Both the position numbers and the translations under genes were made by a program. Source: CAYNJG01 sp965216885 (lineage in GTDB: Bacteria; Planctomycetota; Planctomycetia; Pirellulales; Pirellulaceae). From it: a DNA stretch of 64,000 nucleotides. The stretch is taken from positions 2,108,001 to 2,172,000 of the forward strand of contig OZ244208.1 in assembly GCA_965216885.1 (NCBI GenBank), read 5' to 3'. The notes beneath the pieces were generated by a model. The model saw nothing but the letters and a program-made list of their open reading frames with translations. It was not told the origin of the DNA and searched no databases. This document shows positions 43,269-52,632 of this stretch, piece by piece (within the stretch, counting starts at the first letter, position 1; each line of letters opens with the position of its first letter).

Positions 43269-44144
43269 ATGACAATTCTCGTAGACAAGAATACTCGCGT
43301 AATTTGCCAGGGCATCACCGGACGCGTTGGCGAATTTCACACTCGCGGCTGCCTGGAATATGGCACGAAAATGGTTGGCGGCGTAACGCCGGGTAAGGCC
43401 GGGCAAACCGTCGCCGATTTGCCTGTCTTCGATACGTGCTACGAAGCCGTCGAACAGGTTGGTGCCGATGCCACCATGATCTTCGTGCCGCCGGCATTCA
43501 CGGCCGATGCGATTCTGGAAGCGGTCGATGCCGGGATCAAGGTCATCACGGCGATCACCGAAGGCGTTCCGGCGCTGGATATGGTTCGCGTTTACGAAGT
43601 GGTGAAAGCCAACGACGTCACGCTGATCGGCCCGAACTGTCCGGGGCTTATTACGCCTGAACAGTGCAAGATCGGCATTATGCCGGGCTACATTCACAAA
43701 GCCGGTTCGGTCGGTGTGATGAGCCGAAGTGGTACGCTGACCTATGAGGCCGTCTGGCAGTTAACCAACCTTGGGCTCGGTCAATCGACCTGCGTTGGCC
43801 TTGGGGGTGACCCGATTGTCGGCACATCATTTATTGACCTCCTGAAACTGTACGAGGCGGATCCCGGCACCGAGGCCATCATGATGATGGGCGAAATCGG
43901 TGGTACCGCCGAAGAAGAGGCTGCGGCTTACGTGAAGGAGCATGTCACCAAGCCGGTCGCGGCCTTCATCGCCGGTCGAACGGCCCCTCCTGGAAAACGG
44001 ATGGGACACGCTGGCGCCATCATCTCCGGTGGCAAAGGTACGGCGACTGAGAAGATCGCTGCACTGCGAGACGCTGGAATCGAGGTCGCCGAGAGTCCCG
44101 CGGATATGGGCGCGGCCATGCAGCGTGCCATCAAGTCGGCGTAG
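43269..44144 (+). CDS. sucD: Succinyl-CoA synthetase alpha subunit
   Basis: The alpha subunit binds CoA and carries the catalytic histidine that is phosphorylated. The 291-residue protein has the CoA-binding Rossmann part (VICQGITGRVGEFHT, KMVGGVTPGKAG) and the SRSGTLTYEA segment. The phospho-histidine region GKRMGHAGAIISGGKGT lies at about residues 238-254. Its pairing with SucC is complete. All features are normal. Confidence 0.97.
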   Translation: MTILVDKNTRVICQGITGRVGEFHTRGCLEYGTKMVGGVTPGKAGQTVADLPVFDTCYEAVEQVGADATMIFVPPAFTADAILEAVDAGIKVITAITEGVPALDMVRVYEVVKANDVTLIGPNCPGLITPEQCKIGIMPGYIHKAGSVGVMSRSGTLTYEAVWQLTNLGLGQSTCVGLGGDPIVGTSFIDLLKLYEADPGTEAIMMMGEIGGTAEEEAAAYVKEHVTKPVAAFIAGRTAPPGKRMGHAGAIISGGKGTATEKIAALRDAGIEVAESPADMGAAMQRAIKSA

Positions 44145-44203
44145 AGCACTAACGGTCGAATCGGTTGGCCGATGAAATAGTCGGCTGGCCCAAGAGAGTC
44201 TTC

Positions 44204-44830
44204 ATGACATCCAACCCCTACGAATCGCCGTCATCCGATGGGATTCGAGGGAGTTGTACGTCGGACTCCGTCGTCGAATTCGACTACACGATGCAGGACG
44301 CCGTGGAGTTTTCCCTGCGTGAAAACAGGGACTACGTGGCGTCGTCGGTCAGGCAGCGTCGCACGATTTTGCTCATAGCGGCGCTGGTGTTTGCCGTGCT
44401 GGGCGGCGGTATGTTGCTGCTCAGTTCGACACCCGTGGGCGCGATGTTCTCGGCGCTGCCGATTTCATTGATGTCCGTCTATTTCTTCTTTCGCGCGGCG
44501 TGGGTCCGAAATCGCGTCGACAAAGCCGTTCGCAAAACGATCACGGAGATGCAGAGTCGCCGCCCGTCTTCGGGCATGCTCGGTCGCCATACCGTATCGC
44601 TGACGGAAGACGGCATCTCGTCGGTCTACCCCGGCGGTGATTCTCGCTGGATGTGGTGGGCGGTTCCCGAAATTGTGACCGAAGAAGACGCCGCTTATAT
44701 CTATCTCGCCGGGACCGAAGCCAAAACAATTCCGGCTCGAGCGTTCGCCACGGACGAGCATTTCCGAGCGTTTGTGGCAAATGCCCGTTCGCTGTGGGAG
44801 CAAAAACGCGTGGCCACTGAAGCTACGTGA
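44204..44830 (+). CDS. YcxB-like membrane protein
   Basis: A 208-residue protein with an N-terminal SNPYESP segment that is frequent in planctomycetes, two adjoining membrane segments (ILLIAALVFAVLGGGMLLL and MFSALPISLMSVYFFF), and a C-terminal YcxB-like domain (GRHTVSLTEDGISSVYPGGD, IYLAGTEAKTIPARAF). Its function is unknown. The ATG at 44204 is chosen over the TTG at 44165. It follows sucD at 60 bases. Confidence 0.78.
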   Translation: MTSNPYESPSSDGIRGSCTSDSVVEFDYTMQDAVEFSLRENRDYVASSVRQRRTILLIAALVFAVLGGGMLLLSSTPVGAMFSALPISLMSVYFFFRAAWVRNRVDKAVRKTITEMQSRRPSSGMLGRHTVSLTEDGISSVYPGGDSRWMWWAVPEIVTEEDAAYIYLAGTEAKTIPARAFATDEHFRAFVANARSLWEQKRVATEAT

Positions 44831-44942
44831 TTCTTTTGACCGCCGGCCTGAATTTGTGACCAAGATCACACCGGGAGCGGCGAATCGACGACAGTTGTTC
44901 ACGTTTGATTAGGACGAAACGGCTTTTCAGGCGAGGTGATGC

Positions 44943-46112
44943 ATGGTCATCCGAGAATATTCGTTAGGCCCGGTCGCGATCTTGCTGCTGACATCTTTGG
45001 CGTTTGTTGTAGGGTGCGGACACAAACCGCCGCCCTTGCAGCCTCCGATTGCGATTGCGACCGCGCTGATGCTGAACGGTCAGGAGCAATCAGCACTTCG
45101 CGTCTGCGATCACGAGCTGGCGGAGCGTCCTGACGATCTTCCGATGATGATTCTGCGAGCTGAAGTACTCGAGCGGTTGGGTCGGGCGGATGATGCAATG
45201 ACGGCCTATCAGCTGGCTGTTCGGCTGCACCCCAACGACGTCGACGCAAAGGCGAGGCTGAATCAGTTCACGGTTCAATCGATGGAGTTTGATGCAGTTC
45301 CGGAGCACGGTCAGCATCCGCACGCAGCTGAATCACTTCGCGGTTCAATCGATGGGCCGTCGATTGTGACCGCAGTCTCAGGTGTTGAAGACAAACCGGA
45401 AAATGATTTTGGCGACAAGGCTTATCGCCAAACGCAGCGGCGTGCCCAGGCCGCACCGAAACCAGCTTCGCGTCGACCGACCGTCGTTTCACCGGAGGTC
45501 GCTCGATTGCAAAAGCTGGCGGCGATGGTCGCTGAACGGTCAATGCCATGGCATGAAGACACGCGAGCGGTTCCCGAGCTTGGACGGGCTTCGTCGCCAG
45601 AATCGCCCGGCGGTGCGGAATTGCAACCGCAGGTGGTTCGATTCGACTTTGGACTGGGAATGGCGGAACCAATGATCGATGTTCCCGCGATTCCGACGAC
45701 CGGCCGGCGTAGCTTGTTTGTTGAGCTGCCGACGGTGGAGCGTCAACGACGGTTCATCGGTCAGTCGATAGCTCGGGATCAGGGGTGCGCCCGCGGTGGC
45801 TTGTTGTTCTTTCCTGCCAACCGTGTTGATGGGCCGGATGAGGATTCCTTTCGGCCCACAACTTCCTGCCGCGATGGAAAGGACAATGACGGAAACGGCG
45901 TGTGGGACAAGCAGGACCCTGCCTGTTGGGGTGACCCTCGAAACCCTGATTCCTATCATCCGGATCTGGTCGAAGGCCGCGATTTATTGTCGCCGTCGAA
46001 TTCCATTGCACGTCCGCCGAGAGTCAACCCGGTCGCCGTCCGGGCATCGAGCGTGCCGGGATCGATACCGGTGCCGCCCGCTGCGGTGGCACCTCTGCGC
46101 GTGGTGCAGTAG
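44943..46112 (+). CDS. TPR-containing lipoprotein
   Basis: A 389-residue exported protein. The lipobox FVVGC at about residues 21-25 points to lipid attachment. Tetratricopeptide-like helices follow (ALMLNGQEQSALRVCDHELAERPDDLPMMILRAEV), then long low-complexity and basic parts. Near the C-terminus CRDGKDNDGNGVWDKQDPAC resembles a small Ca2+-binding loop. Function not known. Confidence 0.72.
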   Translation: MVIREYSLGPVAILLLTSLAFVVGCGHKPPPLQPPIAIATALMLNGQEQSALRVCDHELAERPDDLPMMILRAEVLERLGRADDAMTAYQLAVRLHPNDVDAKARLNQFTVQSMEFDAVPEHGQHPHAAESLRGSIDGPSIVTAVSGVEDKPENDFGDKAYRQTQRRAQAAPKPASRRPTVVSPEVARLQKLAAMVAERSMPWHEDTRAVPELGRASSPESPGGAELQPQVVRFDFGLGMAEPMIDVPAIPTTGRRSLFVELPTVERQRRFIGQSIARDQGCARGGLLFFPANRVDGPDEDSFRPTTSCRDGKDNDGNGVWDKQDPACWGDPRNPDSYHPDLVEGRDLLSPSNSIARPPRVNPVAVRASSVPGSIPVPPAAVAPLRVVQ

Positions 46113-46240
46113 TCGTCGGACGAGACAGCTAGTCGTGTCTCTGAAATATCGTGTCCGACAATTCGTAAACGTCCGGCGTTAGGCCAATGGCGCTCACTTT
46201 AAGATTCGAGGGTGATCATTTCCTCCGTCTCTTTGGTCCC

Positions 46241-46357
46241 CTCGTTCTCCTCGTTCTCCTCGGTCGGCTCGGTCGGCTCCGTCGGCTCGGCCAGCTCGGT
46301 CAGCTCGGTCAGCTCGGTCTCCTCAGTCGCTTCAGTCGCTTCAGTCGCTTCAGTCGC
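46241..46357 (+). repeat. 9-bp satellite, 13 units
   Basis: Thirteen 9-base units run without a break from 46241 to 46357. They drift from CTCGTTCTC through CTCGGTCGG and CTCGGTCAG to TTCAGTCGC, the last form being repeated at the end. The period of 9 keeps all frames open and gives tripeptide repeats on both strands. Confidence 0.88.
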
Positions 46358-46552
46358 GGAGCGACGACATCCGATAGCCTGGGACTTCAGTCCCAGGAAC
46401 AGAATCAAATACCATTCCGAGAGTCGCGGAGCGACGGCATCCGGCTTTTGGCCCCAGCCAATACCGTCGCTCCGCGACTCAAATGGAATTGGTTTACGGT
46501 ATTTACCTTGGACTGAAGTCCCAGGATATCGGATACCGTCGCGGAGCGACGG
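46354..46552 (+). repeat. Large imperfect inverted repeat with GTCGCGGAGCGAC motifs
   Basis: Two arms of about 73 bases, left at 46369-46440 and right at 46462-46534, match as reverse complements with some changes (ATCCGATAGCCTGGGACTTCAG against ATATCGGAT on the right side). The palindrome-like GTCGCGGAGCGAC occurs four times (near 46354, 46423, 46466 in complement form, and 46538). The layout suggests a short mobile or REP-type element or a cruciform-forming unit. Confidence 0.78.
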
Positions 46553-46653
46553 GGTAGAATACAAACCTTCACAAGCTTGCGATTCCGCTCGATGTCTAAA
46601 CCGTGACCGCTGAATTCACGCGCAAGGAATCATAAAGTGAGTCCCATTGAGCG

Positions 46654-47427
46654 TTAGCCGTCCGCGGAGAACCAACCGGCGACTTCCTTCAGGCCCTCTT
46701 CCGCGGGTTGTAGCGGCCAATACTCAAGCCCCACATATCCGTCGTACGCCGTGCTGCGGATGGCGTCGAACACCTTCGGATAGTTGATTTCGCCGTGTGA
46801 AAGTTCGTGGCGACCCGGGTTTCCCGCCGAGTGGAAGTGGGCGATCTTGTCGATGTTTTGTGTGATGTTGTGAATGAGATGCCCTTCGCTAATCTGCTGG
46901 TGGTAGATGTCGAAGACGATCTTCACATGCGAGCTATTCACTTCGTCGATGATGTCGAAAGCCTCATCACTCCGGACCAAATAGTAGCCCGCGTGGTTGA
47001 CCAGTTCGTTCAGTGGCTCAATCACCAGGGTGATGTCGGCCGCTTCCAGCATCGGCGCCGCGGCCTTCAGGCCATCGACCAGGCATTGGTGCTGGTCTGC
47101 TCGAGCGACGCCGGTTCGAAAATCGCCGACCTGCGAAATCAGCTTGTCCGTGCCAAGTTGTTTTGCGGCTTCGATTGATTCTTCCAGCCCGTTCAGGTAG
47201 TCGGCACGTGTCGTCGGGTCTACCAGACTGATGAACTTCGTGCAGCAAGCGGAAATCGCCAAACCGTGTGCTTCTTTGGCGGTAAGTAGCTCGTGAAGGT
47301 CCTTGTCCCACCAACCCCAGAATTCGAAGGCGTCGATGCCACAGGACTTCACAACGGACGTGGCGTCAGTGATCGATAGTTCGCCGAGTACTGCATCAAT
47401 GCATACGGATGGTCTCAGGCCGCTCAT
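46654..47427 (-). CDS. Hydroxypyruvate isomerase-like TIM-barrel protein
   Basis: A 257-residue protein of the AP-endonuclease-2 sugar isomerase family, closest to hydroxypyruvate isomerase (Hyi), which turns hydroxypyruvate into tartronate semialdehyde. It carries EPLN (about residues 137-140), an acidic and His cluster FDIYHQQ (about 173-179) and GRHELSHGEINYP (about 206-218), typical for metal-binding barrels of this group. It overlaps the symporter stop/start by ATGA at 47424-47427, so the pair is one operon. A sugar acid could be the joint substrate. Confidence 0.8.
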   Translation of the reverse strand: MSGLRPSVCIDAVLGELSITDATSVVKSCGIDAFEFWGWWDKDLHELLTAKEAHGLAISACCTKFISLVDPTTRADYLNGLEESIEAAKQLGTDKLISQVGDFRTGVARADQHQCLVDGLKAAAPMLEAADITLVIEPLNELVNHAGYYLVRSDEAFDIIDEVNSSHVKIVFDIYHQQISEGHLIHNITQNIDKIAHFHSAGNPGRHELSHGEINYPKVFDAIRSTAYDGYVGLEYWPLQPAEEGLKEVAGWFSADG

Positions 47428-49100
47428 TTGACAATTCTCTCTAGCATCGCGGTTTCGACATTTTCAGCTTCCGCTTGCGGCGGTGCTGTTTCGGCATTTG
47501 GGTCGCTAAAGTCAGCGAAGAAGGTGTAAATGGCAATGACGCTGACGATCAGAGCGACGCCCGCGGCACCGGAGAATTTCCAGGGAGTCATGTCCACTGC
47601 GCCAACATCTTCCTGTACCCATTCGGTTTCCGATGGATAGAGCTCGCCGATAACGAATTGCATGATCACCAGCCATGCGAAGACCGTGCCCGTAAAGTAA
47701 AAGCCGCCCATTGTGTCTGCGATCTGGCTGAACGGCGGAACGAAGTTGCCAAGCCCAACGACTACGAAGCCCGCAATAAGCGCGAGTTTCGCGGCAATCG
47801 GTGGAACGCGGCGGGACAGCATGGCGACCAGAACGACGGACAGAATCGGAATCGCGTACATGCCGTTCATCTTTTGCAGGTAGGCGAAGATGTTCTCGTT
47901 CTTTGCAAGTCCCGGTGCGATCAGCATCGAGGCAATGGCGATGATGACGCCGAAGATTTTGCCGGAGGAGACAACCTGCTGTTCGGATGCGTTGGGACTG
48001 AAAATGTTCTTGAAAAGTCCAAGGCTGAATAGTGTGCACGTACTGTTCAGGGCCGAGTTGAAGCTGGAGAGAATCGCTCCCAGCATTACCGCCGCGAAGA
48101 ATCCCGCGAGTGGAGCCGGGAGGACTTCATTGACCAATCTGCCGTAGGCCTGATTGGGCTTGATCGATTCGCCGGCGAACATTGTGAACGCAATCATGCC
48201 GGGAAGCACCAGATAGATCGGGCCCAGAAGCTTCAACGCGCCCGTCAGCAAGACTCCTTTTTGTCCTTCGGCGAGGCTGCTGGCTCCGAAGGTACGTTGA
48301 ATGATTTGTTGGTTGGTCGCCCAGTAGAACAGTGTCAGCAGAAAGATTCCCGAAAAGACACCACCAAACGGAGCCGACGATTCCGGCGATCCGATTGAGT
48401 TGAAGCGTGTTTCCTGTTCGGTGAACAATCGATCAATTCCGGCCCCAACGCCGCCGTCGCCACCGAGGGCGCCTAGAGCAAAGTAACTGATCAGGAAGCC
48501 GCCGACCAACAGTCCAACGCCGTTAATGGTGTCCGAAACCGCGACCGTGCGCAGACCACCAAAGAGAGCGTAGATCGAACCGATAATGCCGACCGCCCAA
48601 ACAATAATCCAACGCGTGGTGACTTCGTCGGTTCCCAGCATCGATTGCACGTCCAGGATTCCCGTCATGCCTTCGGCGCCGGTGTATAGGATCATCGGAA
48701 GCAGGATGCCGACGTAGGCAGCCAGAAAGATCAGGTTCGTGATCGTTTCTGTCTGGCTGTCGAATCGCAGTTTCAGGTACTGCGGTACCGTCGCGATTCC
48801 GCTCTTCAGAAACCGTGGCAGGAAGAACCACGCCATGCAGACCATGGAGATCACGGAGACGACTTCCCAAACCATGACGCAGAAACCGTTCGTAAACGCG
48901 TCACCATTCAGACCCACCATCTGTTCGGTGGAGAGGTTGGTAAGCAGCAGCGAGCCCGCAATCAGCGGGAACGTGAGCGAACGGCCGGCAAGGAAGTAGC
49001 CGCTGGTGCTGGAGGTTTCGTCGTTGCGAGTAATTCGCCACGTCAGGAAACCGACGAGGCCGGTAAAGAACAGAAACGAAGCGATCGTCAAGAATCCCAT
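47424..49100 (-). CDS. Sodium:solute symporter (SSS family)
   Basis: A 558-residue membrane transporter with 13-14 hydrophobic segments. The family signature is seen as GYFLAGRSLTFPLIAGSLLLTNLSTEQMVGL at about residues 34-64 and as the GGLRTVAVSDTINGVGLLVGG segment near 180-200. It probably takes up a sugar or sugar acid together with sodium. It is translationally coupled to the hydroxypyruvate isomerase-like gene that follows. Confidence 0.9.
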   Translation of the reverse strand: MGFLTIASFLFFTGLVGFLTWRITRNDETSSTSGYFLAGRSLTFPLIAGSLLLTNLSTEQMVGLNGDAFTNGFCVMVWEVVSVISMVCMAWFFLPRFLKSGIATVPQYLKLRFDSQTETITNLIFLAAYVGILLPMILYTGAEGMTGILDVQSMLGTDEVTTRWIIVWAVGIIGSIYALFGGLRTVAVSDTINGVGLLVGGFLISYFALGALGGDGGVGAGIDRLFTEQETRFNSIGSPESSAPFGGVFSGIFLLTLFYWATNQQIIQRTFGASSLAEGQKGVLLTGALKLLGPIYLVLPGMIAFTMFAGESIKPNQAYGRLVNEVLPAPLAGFFAAVMLGAILSSFNSALNSTCTLFSLGLFKNIFSPNASEQQVVSSGKIFGVIIAIASMLIAPGLAKNENIFAYLQKMNGMYAIPILSVVLVAMLSRRVPPIAAKLALIAGFVVVGLGNFVPPFSQIADTMGGFYFTGTVFAWLVIMQFVIGELYPSETEWVQEDVGAVDMTPWKFSGAAGVALIVSVIAIYTFFADFSDPNAETAPPQAEAENVETAMLERIVK

Positions 49101-49293
49101 ATGACCTCCCAGCCGGATTGGATGTTTGCCAGCGATGGCTTACCAAGCAGGAAATCTTACGGAATTGCCTTGCGGGTTGCGAGTGGGCGGAACGCTGATG
49201 ACCCGGGGATGCGTCTGGTTTGAGTTCAAGCCAGAGCCAGACTGAGACTTCAGCAAGGCGGAGTGGAGCCCTGCCGACCCTTTTTTGCACGAA

Positions 49294-50151
49294 CTACTGA
49301 GCCGACCGTTGGCCAGGCGAAAGGGCACTCACTCGCTGAGCTTCGCGTCGCTCCATCATCATCCGGGCTTCGGTAAGGTCGGGATTCAACACCAACGCGC
49401 GACTGAGGTGGAATTGCGATTCCTGTTGCTTGCCTGCCTTCTCCAGCAGGTAACCGATTCGGAAATTTGCTACGTCCTGGCCATACCGTTGCGACATCAG
49501 GTTTAGCGCGTCTGGCGTGCGGTTGGATTCGATCAATGCTGCCGCAAGATTGTTGCGATACATCTCACGTTCCGGGGCCAGTCGCAGGGCACCGTCCAGC
49601 ATCCGAATTGCCTCGGGCAACTGGTTAATGCGAGCATGGCACAGCCCGAGGTCATTCATGATGACGGCATCGTTCTGATGGAGACGGAGTGCTTTCTTGT
49701 AGATCGCAATCGCTTCGTCCGTATTGCCCGTTTTGTGTTGTAGTCGAGCCATACCTATCAACGCGTTGCGGTTTCGCCCGTCGACTTTAAGAGCCGAGTT
49801 GTACTGATCGAGGGCTGCCGCATACTGTCCGTTCTTCTCCGACATGCGAGCTGCGGCGAGGAAGATTTCGGGGCCGAGTTCACCTGCGTCGTAGTCCAGT
49901 CGAGTCGGGTCGTCGGATGCGATCGGCGTATCCTGAATGAGCACCCTGGACTTGCGCTTGGGCAGAATACTTTTGACCTTCGCCATGAAGGAGCCACCAT
50001 TGTTGAGCGTCGCCTGCTGCATTTGCTTGGGCGTCGGAATCATGGAAGCCTTGGTCGACGTGGTGCGCCCTCCGTCGAGGTTGACGCATCCGGTCAGAGT
50101 CAGCGTTGCTGTCATGATTGCTGCGATCATGAGCCGTTGGTATCGCGTCAT
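49294..50151 (-). CDS. TPR-containing lipoprotein
   Basis: A 285-residue protein. It has a lipobox (TLTLTGC, C22 after the chosen start) and a series of tetratricopeptide repeats (AAALDQYNSALKVDGRNRNALIGMARL, DEAIAIYKKALRLHQNDAVIMNDLG, EAIRMLDGALRLAPEREMYRNNLAAAL). It resembles the TadD/PilF family of lipoproteins that assist secretin or pilus assembly. The start at 50151 is chosen for its GAGGAAG ribosome site and signal peptide; 50190 is an alternative. Confidence 0.8.
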   Translation of the reverse strand: MTRYQRLMIAAIMTATLTLTGCVNLDGGRTTSTKASMIPTPKQMQQATLNNGGSFMAKVKSILPKRKSRVLIQDTPIASDDPTRLDYDAGELGPEIFLAAARMSEKNGQYAAALDQYNSALKVDGRNRNALIGMARLQHKTGNTDEAIAIYKKALRLHQNDAVIMNDLGLCHARINQLPEAIRMLDGALRLAPEREMYRNNLAAALIESNRTPDALNLMSQRYGQDVANFRIGYLLEKAGKQQESQFHLSRALVLNPDLTEARMMMERREAQRVSALSPGQRSAQ

Positions 50152-50303
50152 CGAGTCTTCCTCTTCTGGGGGACGCATGCGTGCATGCATACGGGCACCT
50201 AGAAGTGATCGACACGAAATTATGGCAGAATGAATCCAAACCAGATGGGGCCTTCGAATCCGCCCGGACGACCCAATGCGTCGCCTGTGCGCCGACCATA
50301 TGG

Positions 50304-52097
50304 CTAGGAATGATGGCGTCTGCTGCCAATACCCGCACGTTCCGCGATTCGTGCCGCAGATTCACGACCGAAGAGTTCCGCATCATCGGAGTCGAGTGCA
50401 TGCGGTGCTGGCGGTTCCGTCTCGGGGTGCATGTGCAGTGTTCGCGTTGGAAACGCAAAGTCGACGTTCAGTTCCTGTGCCAGCTGGAGGATTTCCAGGA
50501 AGAGCTTGTGCTTCTCACGCAGCTCCGTCGCCCAGTCGGGAACGCGAAGGAAGAAGTAGAGCATCACATCCAGCGAACTGTCATTGAAGCCGTTGAAGTA
50601 GACGTGAAAGTAGTCCTTCCGCGTCGAAGGGTTGCGTCGAATGAGTTCACGAATACCCTCGCAGAACGCGTCCATCTGTTCGGGGGTGGTCCGGTATTGC
50701 AGCCCCAGCGTTGTCTTGACGCGACGGTAACGACGACGCCCCATGTTGTCGACGATCGCGGTGGTTAGTCGGCTGTTCGGAAGCGTGACGACGGAGTTGT
50801 AGAAGGTGCGAATTCGGGTGCTGCGGAAGCCTACCATTTCGACGGTGCCTTCGACGTCTTCGGTAATCACCCAGTCACCAATTTCAAAAGGTCGGTCAAT
50901 CAACACGGTGAATGATCCGAACAGGTTACTGACCGCGTCTTTCGATGCCAGGGCCAACGCCATACCGCCGATACCAAGACCACCAAGTAGCGTGTTGACG
51001 TTCAGGCTGAATGTCTCTGCGCAGATTAGAAGCCCGACGACCGTCGACAGAACTTTTGCGATGGTGGTGATCAGGGGAATCAGGAGATCGTCAAACTTGG
51101 ATGCCGTTGCCGACGCGCGACGTGCAAGGTAGTCGCTCACGAAATCGATCAGCCGGAAGAAGACCCAGATCCCGGCGAAGACGGCAAAGAACCTCAAGCC
51201 CGTCGACAGGTAGTTCGTCGTCCAGGTGGGAATTCCAATTTGCGAGGTCCCGTAATACCAGACTAGCGCCTGAAGCAGCAGTCCGAACGGTTTCCAGAGT
51301 TGGCGAACAGCGGCGTCTTTCTCATCCGTTCGCACGATGCCAAACAGGTGTTGCGATACGTTGATGGCAAGGAAGCCAACCAGCGCGTCGGCAAGGAATC
51401 CCAGTGCCACGACTCCCGCCAACAGGATCCAGATGTAGTCCGCAATCAGAAAGTGTGTCGAATGCAGCGATTCCGGGAACTGCTCGGCAAGCCAAACGGC
51501 GGTGGGCTTGGGGGAATCGTTGAACTCCGCCGACCGTTTAAGTTCAGGCTGCCATTTTTCATACAGCGCTTCAATTTGCGTCACCGTGCCGGGATCGAAA
51601 CGCCAAAGCCCATCGACTTCGCTACGAGAGATGGCAATCATGTCGAAGCTGTTTTTTTGCCAGCCGTCCAGCGGCCCCTGCTGCTGGTCTCGCGCGTACT
51701 CGGAGAGTACGCACTGGCCTTCGAAATCTTCGTCGTCGGGCATCAACCCGTCGATAAATACCGCGGACAGAATCTGGTTCAGCCGGTAGGCCAGTAAACG
51801 TCCGTTGGAGGATTTGACTTCGGCGGGACTGGGGAAGTTGCCAAAGTCCAGGCAGGATACGGCGACGTCCCATTTGACGTCCCATTGGTCTCCGTCCAGT
51901 GCCGCCCGAAAGCTCTCGAAACATCTTCTTGGTGTCCCCAATCGGAGGACCAATTCCGGATCAACCTTCTTGGGCTTTGGTGTCGCCTCGGCTGTCTCCG
52001 TCGGCGCCGGCGCGGCCGGTTCGTCCTGCGCAAGGGATGGCGCGGCCAACGAAAACAGGATCAGTGCGAAAAGTGTTGGTAGCAGGTGACGTGACAT
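50304..52097 (-). CDS. Mechanosensitive ion channel (MscS family), long form
   Basis: A 597-residue inner-membrane channel. The signal peptide (LPTLFALILFSLAAPSLA) is followed by a periplasmic domain of about 200 residues, then membrane segments, and the MscS core: TLLGGLGIGGMALALASKDAVSNLFGSFTVLID at about residues 368-400, with a pore-lining helix rich in Gly and Ala, and RPFEIGDWV right after it. It opens under membrane tension and releases solutes during osmotic shock. Confidence 0.92.
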   Translation of the reverse strand: MSRHLLPTLFALILFSLAAPSLAQDEPAAPAPTETAEATPKPKKVDPELVLRLGTPRRCFESFRAALDGDQWDVKWDVAVSCLDFGNFPSPAEVKSSNGRLLAYRLNQILSAVFIDGLMPDDEDFEGQCVLSEYARDQQQGPLDGWQKNSFDMIAISRSEVDGLWRFDPGTVTQIEALYEKWQPELKRSAEFNDSPKPTAVWLAEQFPESLHSTHFLIADYIWILLAGVVALGFLADALVGFLAINVSQHLFGIVRTDEKDAAVRQLWKPFGLLLQALVWYYGTSQIGIPTWTTNYLSTGLRFFAVFAGIWVFFRLIDFVSDYLARRASATASKFDDLLIPLITTIAKVLSTVVGLLICAETFSLNVNTLLGGLGIGGMALALASKDAVSNLFGSFTVLIDRPFEIGDWVITEDVEGTVEMVGFRSTRIRTFYNSVVTLPNSRLTTAIVDNMGRRRYRRVKTTLGLQYRTTPEQMDAFCEGIRELIRRNPSTRKDYFHVYFNGFNDSSLDVMLYFFLRVPDWATELREKHKLFLEILQLAQELNVDFAFPTRTLHMHPETEPPAPHALDSDDAELFGRESAARIAERAGIGSRRHHS

Positions 52098-52278
52098 CCG
52101 AGCCGTACCCTGGGGGACTTAGGCGAAAGAATATGGGCGCGGAGTGTTGCAGAATGAGCGTGTCAGCGTAAGCCGAATTTACTGCTGTCACTGCTGGCAG
52201 GAATTGCCGCAAAGGTTGCCAGCGTGAGTTCGCCTACCTGACGTTGCGAAACAGGCTTGCCCGGCAGAAATCGCTCGT

Positions 52279-52620
52279 TCAGGAGTTATTCTGTTCGGCG
52301 AGCACGAGACAGACGCCAACGCCCGCGACAAATAGCCCGACAACTCGCAAGTAGAACGGCGTTGACTTGTGGGTCGCAACGGCGCGGTCGAGTTCCTTGC
52401 GGAGTCCTTCGTATTCCGCTTCGGACTTCGCGAGTTCTTCGGGGCTGAGTTCGGTGTTGAATGTATCGGCGTGGAAGGATCCGGATGCTTCCTGATAGGC
52501 GACCGCCTGCTTCCGACTCCACAAGGATTCTTGTGGGACGACGTAGGGCCACGCGAAGGAGGCACCGAGTAACAGAACTCCGACGGCGACGCTCGCGATA
52601 CCGGCTTTTACCAGATTCAT
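52279..52620 (-). CDS. Small membrane protein
   Basis: A 113-residue protein with membrane segments at both ends (VKAGIASVAVGVLLLGASFA and LRVVGLFVAGVGVCLVLA) and a soluble, charged middle part with LSPEELAKSEAEYEGLRKEL. I know no function. It stands between the DUF1559 and mscS genes, all on the minus strand. Confidence 0.72.
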   Translation of the reverse strand: MNLVKAGIASVAVGVLLLGASFAWPYVVPQESLWSRKQAVAYQEASGSFHADTFNTELSPEELAKSEAEYEGLRKELDRAVATHKSTPFYLRVVGLFVAGVGVCLVLAEQNNS

Positions 52621-52632
52621 GAGTCCGCTCGT

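Larger units (their letters stand above)
46113..46653 (+). other. Repeat-rich intergenic region
   Basis: 541 bases without a credible gene. It contains the 9-bp satellite and the large inverted repeat, both described below. The open frames across it on both strands are made of repeated tripeptides and look like products of the repeat. Confidence 0.8.

Noticed and set aside
46199..46564. 121-residue minus-strand frame with ATE/TEL tripeptide repeats
   Set aside because: It is created by the 9-bp satellite and inverted repeat; no ribosome site and no domain.
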